Under the pieces are notes generated by a model, which worked only from the letters and a program-made list of their open reading frames with translations, was not told the origin of the DNA and ran no database searches. A program made the position numbers and the translations under genes. 64,000 nt of DNA from the NCBI RefSeq assembly GCF_000374645.1, contig NZ_KB894816.1:19690-83689 (forward strand), in the 5' to 3' direction. The stretch's first letter is position 1. The number at the start of each line of letters is the position of its first letter. Positions 61,258-64,000 of the stretch are shown here, piece by piece. This stretch comes from Arhodomonas aquaeolei DSM 8974 (GTDB lineage: Bacteria > Pseudomonadota > Gammaproteobacteria > Nitrococcales > Nitrococcaceae).

Positions 61258-62553
61258 ATGCCACCGAAACCCGGTGGCGACGCCTCCGGGCGCCAGAACC
61301 TGGTCCAGCTCATCGAGCTGCGCTGGATCGCGCTGCTGGGCCAGCTCCTGACCATCGCCGTCGTCGCCTACGGGTTCGGCATCCGGCTGCCGCTTCAGGC
61401 GATGAGCCTGGTGCTCCTCGCCCTGCTGCTGCTGAATCTCACGACCACCTACCGGGTCCGCGCGCTCTCGCGCATCGGCGTGGGCAATGTCGAGCTGCTG
61501 GCCGGGCTGCTCGCCGATGTCGCCGCGCTCACCGCGCTGCTGTATTTCAGTGGCGGCGTCACCAACCCGTTCATCTTCCTCTACCCACTGCAGGTCACAC
61601 TCGGGGCCGTGTTGCTGGAGGGCTGGGCCCAGTGGTTCATCGTTGCCACCACCACGCTCTGCTTCGGCGGGCTGTCGCTCTGGTACGTACCCCTGGCGCT
61701 GCCCAACGGGGGCGTGGAGGAGCTCTTCGAGCTCCACGTCATCGGCCTGTTCGTCTGCTTCGTCCTCGACGCCACCCTGCTCGCGGTATTCATCAGCCGC
61801 ATCAACCGCAACTTCCGCCTGCGCGACCAGCGTCTGGCGGCGATGCGCCAGCGCGCCGCCGAGGAGGACAACATCGTGCGCATGGGGCTGCTCGCCTCCG
61901 GCGCCGCCCACGAGCTCGGCACCCCCATGGCGACCATGGCGGTCATCCTGGGTGACTGGCAGCGCATGGACGTCTTCCGCAACGACCCGGAGCTGAACCA
62001 GGAAGTCGGCGACATGCAGAACGAGGTCCAGCGCTGCAAGCAGATCGTGAACGGCATCCTGCGCTCCGCCGGCGAGGCCCCCGGGGAGGCATCGGCCATC
62101 ACCACAGTCAGGGGGTTTCTCGACGAGACCGTGGACGAATGGCGGACCAGCCGGTCCACCAACTGCCTCGTCTACGAGCCCGGTTTCAGCAGCGAGCGGA
62201 CCATCGTCTCCGATGCCGTGCTCAAGCAGGTGATCCACAACCTCCTCGACAACGCCCAGGAGGCATCCCCCGACTGGATCGGCATGACCGGCCGGATCGA
62301 GGACTACACTCTGCATATCGCCGTCCGCGACCGCGGGCCGGGGTTCACGCAGAAGACCCTCGAACAGCTGGGCACGCCCTACAACTCGAGCAAGGGGCGG
62401 CCCGGCGGCGGGCTTGGCCTGTTCCTTGTCTTCAACGTCGTACGCAAGCTGGGCGGACGGCTCAACGCGGAAAACCGGGCGGAGGGCGGCGCCGCCGTCA
62501 CGCTGGCGCTCCCCCTGGCCGCAATCTCGACACCCGACCATGGCACAGACTGA
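61258..62553 (+). CDS. regB: Redox-sensing histidine kinase RegB/PrrB
   Basis: A 431-residue sensor kinase with about six membrane helices (residues ~25-180). It has the RegB quinone-site motif GGVTNPF at 99-105, the H-box GAAHELGTPM with His 218, and N and G boxes HNLLDNAQEAS and GRPGGGLGLFLV. The redox-active Cys of RegB is conserved at 260 (VQRCKQIVNGIL). It should phosphorylate RegA under reducing conditions. ATG 61258 is preferred, as GAGG precedes it by five bases; ATG 61207 lacks a ribosome-binding site. Confidence 0.93.
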   Translation: MPPKPGGDASGRQNLVQLIELRWIALLGQLLTIAVVAYGFGIRLPLQAMSLVLLALLLLNLTTTYRVRALSRIGVGNVELLAGLLADVAALTALLYFSGGVTNPFIFLYPLQVTLGAVLLEGWAQWFIVATTTLCFGGLSLWYVPLALPNGGVEELFELHVIGLFVCFVLDATLLAVFISRINRNFRLRDQRLAAMRQRAAEEDNIVRMGLLASGAAHELGTPMATMAVILGDWQRMDVFRNDPELNQEVGDMQNEVQRCKQIVNGILRSAGEAPGEASAITTVRGFLDETVDEWRTSRSTNCLVYEPGFSSERTIVSDAVLKQVIHNLLDNAQEASPDWIGMTGRIEDYTLHIAVRDRGPGFTQKTLEQLGTPYNSSKGRPGGGLGLFLVFNVVRKLGGRLNAENRAEGGAAVTLALPLAAISTPDHGTD

Positions 62554-63076
62554 ACGTACTCTGACAATCGTCGAGGACGACGCCGGCTTCGCCCGGGCAC
62601 TGAAGCGCTCGTTCGAGCGCCGCGACTACCGGGTTCACCTGGCGTCGGACATCGAGGAGACCCGACGTCTGCTGCAAACGACCCGCATCGGCTACGCGGT
62701 GGTGGACCTGAAGCTGGGCAACGAATCCGGGCTGGAGGCCGTGCAGGCATTCCACGAACACGACCCCGCCACGCGGATCGTGGTACTGACCGGGTTTGCG
62801 AGCATCGCCACGGCGGTCAACGCCGTCAAACTCGGCGCCTGCAACTACCTCGTCAAACCCTCGAACACTGACGACATCGAGGCCGCCTTCAGCTCGACAC
62901 CGGACGACGTCTCCACCGAGGCCCCCTCACGCACCACCTCCATCAAGACACTGGAGTGGGAGCGCATCCACGAGACCCTCATGGAGACGGGCTTCAACAT
63001 CTCCGAGACCGCCAGACGACTCGGCATGCACCGGCGAACGCTCGCCCGAAAGCTGGAAAAGCGCCGCGTGCGGTGA
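62540..63076 (+). CDS. regA: Redox response regulator RegA/PrrA/ActR
   Basis: A 178-residue response regulator. The receiver domain has the phosphorylated Asp 56 (VVDLKLGNESG), TGFASIATAVNAVKLGA and the Lys in YLVKPSN. A short linker leads to a FIS-type helix-turn-helix (GFNISETARRLGMHRRTLARKLEKR). This is the RegA layout, controlling photosynthesis, nitrogen, hydrogen and respiratory genes in other proteobacteria. Its ATG overlaps the end of regB by 14 bases. Confidence 0.93.
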   Translation: MAQTERTLTIVEDDAGFARALKRSFERRDYRVHLASDIEETRRLLQTTRIGYAVVDLKLGNESGLEAVQAFHEHDPATRIVVLTGFASIATAVNAVKLGACNYLVKPSNTDDIEAAFSSTPDDVSTEAPSRTTSIKTLEWERIHETLMETGFNISETARRLGMHRRTLARKLEKRRVR

Positions 63077-63214
63077 GACCTGTCATCGGTGACCGCCCCC
63101 GCGGCCTCGCCCACGTCCGGCAGCGGCGGCACCGCATCATTGTGCGCTCATCCTGAATATCTCCCTGCGCAATACCGGCGACACGCGCCACCCACGCCGT
63201 CGACCGGAACGACC

Positions 63215-63244
63215 TTGCCGACACACGTTCCCGACCGCTAAATT
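63215..63244 (+). promoter_or_regulatory. Putative promoter of the PAAR gene
   Basis: TTGCCG (63215-63220) and TAAATT (63239-63244) form a plausible -35/-10 pair with an 18-base spacer, about 68 bases before the PAAR ATG. Confidence 0.4.
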
Positions 63245-63311
63245 AATGGCCCGATGCGGCGCCCGGAATGGCTGCCGCCCTCTTTCGACCGACTTGCAGG
63301 GATGCAGCCCC

Positions 63312-63578
63312 ATGAAAGGAGTCATCGTGGTGGGCGATACCACCAGTCACGGCGGTCGCGTGATTACCGGCCGAAGCCAGTACCGCATCGACGGCAAGCC
63401 TGTTGCCTGTGTCGGGGACAAGGTCACCTGCCCGATCAAGGGACACGGGACGACCACCATCATCGAAGGCCATCCGACCATGACCGTCGGTGGCAGACGC
63501 GTCGCCCTTCACGGACACAAAACGGCCTGCGGCGCCAGCCTCATTTCGTCGCACGGCGGATACCACTCCCACGAATAG
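63312..63578 (+). CDS. PAAR domain protein (T6SS spike tip)
   Basis: An 88-residue stand-alone PAAR protein. The fold is shown by the repeated short strands and conserved motifs GDTTSHGGRVITG, VACVGDKVTCPIKGHG and MTVGGRRVALHGHKTACGA. The His and Cys residues should bind the tip zinc. PAAR proteins cap VgrG spikes of type VI secretion systems. There is no vgrG or T6SS core gene in the window, so it acts with a system encoded elsewhere or is an orphan. ATG 63312 has AGGGA upstream. Confidence 0.9.
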   Translation: MKGVIVVGDTTSHGGRVITGRSQYRIDGKPVACVGDKVTCPIKGHGTTTIIEGHPTMTVGGRRVALHGHKTACGASLISSHGGYHSHE

Positions 63579-63652
63579 ACCGACATGGCGCGACCCGGAG
63601 TCGCCGCAGAGCGGGACCGGCCACACAGGAAGGCCGCAGCCAGCCGGGCCAT

Positions 63653-63862
63653 TCACCACCCCGGGATCGGGCGATTGCGGTACCGCCACGGGAAAGGGGT
63701 GGGGCCCGTCGGCACCGGTCCGGCCGCCCAGTCGAGCCGGGCGGGGTCGGGGGTCCAGGTGAACTCCACGGTCACCCCCCTGAACACCATGGCAAGCGCA
63801 TCGTGCGCTTCCGCGAGGCCGCGGTACGGCTCGAGCTGGCCGCGGTGCTGGCCGAAGAGGCT
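63653..63862 (-). pseudogene. Protein-like reading-frame remnant
   Basis: A 69-codon minus-strand frame, open from just after a TGA at 63865-63863 to TGA 63655-63653. It looks protein-like: FGQHRGQLEPYRGLAEAHDA, then VEFTWTPDPARLDWAAG, ending FPWRYRNRPIPGW. There is no good start codon at its N-terminus. It lies downstream of, and in a different frame from, another truncated frame at 63902-64000. I read the two as pieces of a decayed gene converging on the PAAR gene; the family is not recognised. Confidence 0.35.
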
Positions 63863-63901
63863 TCAGCCCGACCACGCTCCCTAAAGCAGCGCCCTTACGA
63901 A

Positions 63902-64000
63902 TTACCGGTAACTCCCGTCCGGCTGGTGCTTGAGGCCACGGTAGCTCGGGACGTAAATATGATTCTCTTCCTGCCACTGGCGGGAAAGACGGATTGCCTT
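63902..64000 (-). CDS. C-terminal fragment of an unidentified gene
   Basis: A minus-strand frame enters from the right edge and stops at TAA 63904-63902 (32 codons). It encodes IRLSRQWQEENHIYVPSYRG, then LKHQPDGSYR. Codon use is less GC-rich at third positions than neighbouring genes (CTT, CAT, ATT, AAT appear), which hints at transfer. The rest lies outside the window. It may continue into the remnant at 63653-63862 through a lost frame. Confidence 0.35.
   Translation of the reverse strand, partial: KAIRLSRQWQEENHIYVPSYRGLKHQPDGSYR

Noticed and set aside
63243..63977. 244-codon minus-strand frame over the PAAR gene
   Set aside because: It is antisense to PAAR, low-complexity, and in a different frame from the protein-like fragments nearby.

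Overview
This is a very GC-rich, densely packed chromosomal window from a gammaproteobacterium. No IS, phage or CRISPR is visible. Gene content and order are gammaproteobacterial: bamD divergent from rluD; TPR lipoprotein-lolB-ispE-tRNA-Gln-prs-rplY-pth-ychF divergent from hemA-prfA; and mreBCD-mrdAB-mltB-rlpA-dacA-dat-ybeD-lipB. RegB/RegA, a cyo quinol oxidase and a second, V-type ATPase suggest a Chromatiales/Ectothiorhodospiraceae-like, perhaps halophilic or alkaliphilic, organism. That placement is inference.

Layout. 1-5.3 kb: the tail of pgeF, an ornithine cyclodeaminase homologue and a nitroreductase / (alpha/alpha)6 hydrolase / glycosyltransferase operon. 5.4-11.2 kb: an orphan small gene, folE-folX, a carboxymuconolactone decarboxylase family protein, two exporters, a DUF192 protein and an Aer-like PAS chemoreceptor. 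11.3-18.4 kb: aspS, fmdB, a DUF1614 membrane protein, rluD/bamD, glnB/nadE. 18.4-27.7 kb: the translation, lipoprotein and isoprenoid block around tRNA-Gln, then hemA-prfA. 28-33.2 kb: dksA, DAHP synthase, a ClpX paralogue, then trm112-like/prmC/moeB. 33.2-43.9 kb: a minus-strand elongasome and cell-wall operon. 44.0-51.5 kb: a seven-gene V/A-type ATPase. 51.5-54.9 kb: two SDRs and an MFS carrier. 55.1-59.9 kb: cyoABCD-surf1. 60-64 kb: a GST, regBA, an orphan PAAR spike protein and apparent remnants of a decayed gene at the right edge.

How it fits together. The mre/mrd/mlt/rlpA/dac genes form one lateral-wall synthesis unit. The V-type ATPase carries only B, D, I, K, E, a small DUF2764-like protein and A. 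Subunits C, F and G/H are absent, and the order is a circular permutation of the chlamydial-type operon as I recall it. Its proteolipid keeps the polar residues that bind Na+ in Enterococcus NtpK. The cyo oxidase and the redox sensor RegB both work with the quinone pool.

Most notable observations: the reduced, permuted V-ATPase; a Trm112-like gene overlapping prmC, echoing the eukaryotic Mtq2-Trm112 release-factor methyltransferase; an ispE reading frame that ends inside the mature tRNA-Gln; a ClpX paralogue without the RKH loop; and a mreC whose conserved N-terminus has no ATG/GTG/TTG start.
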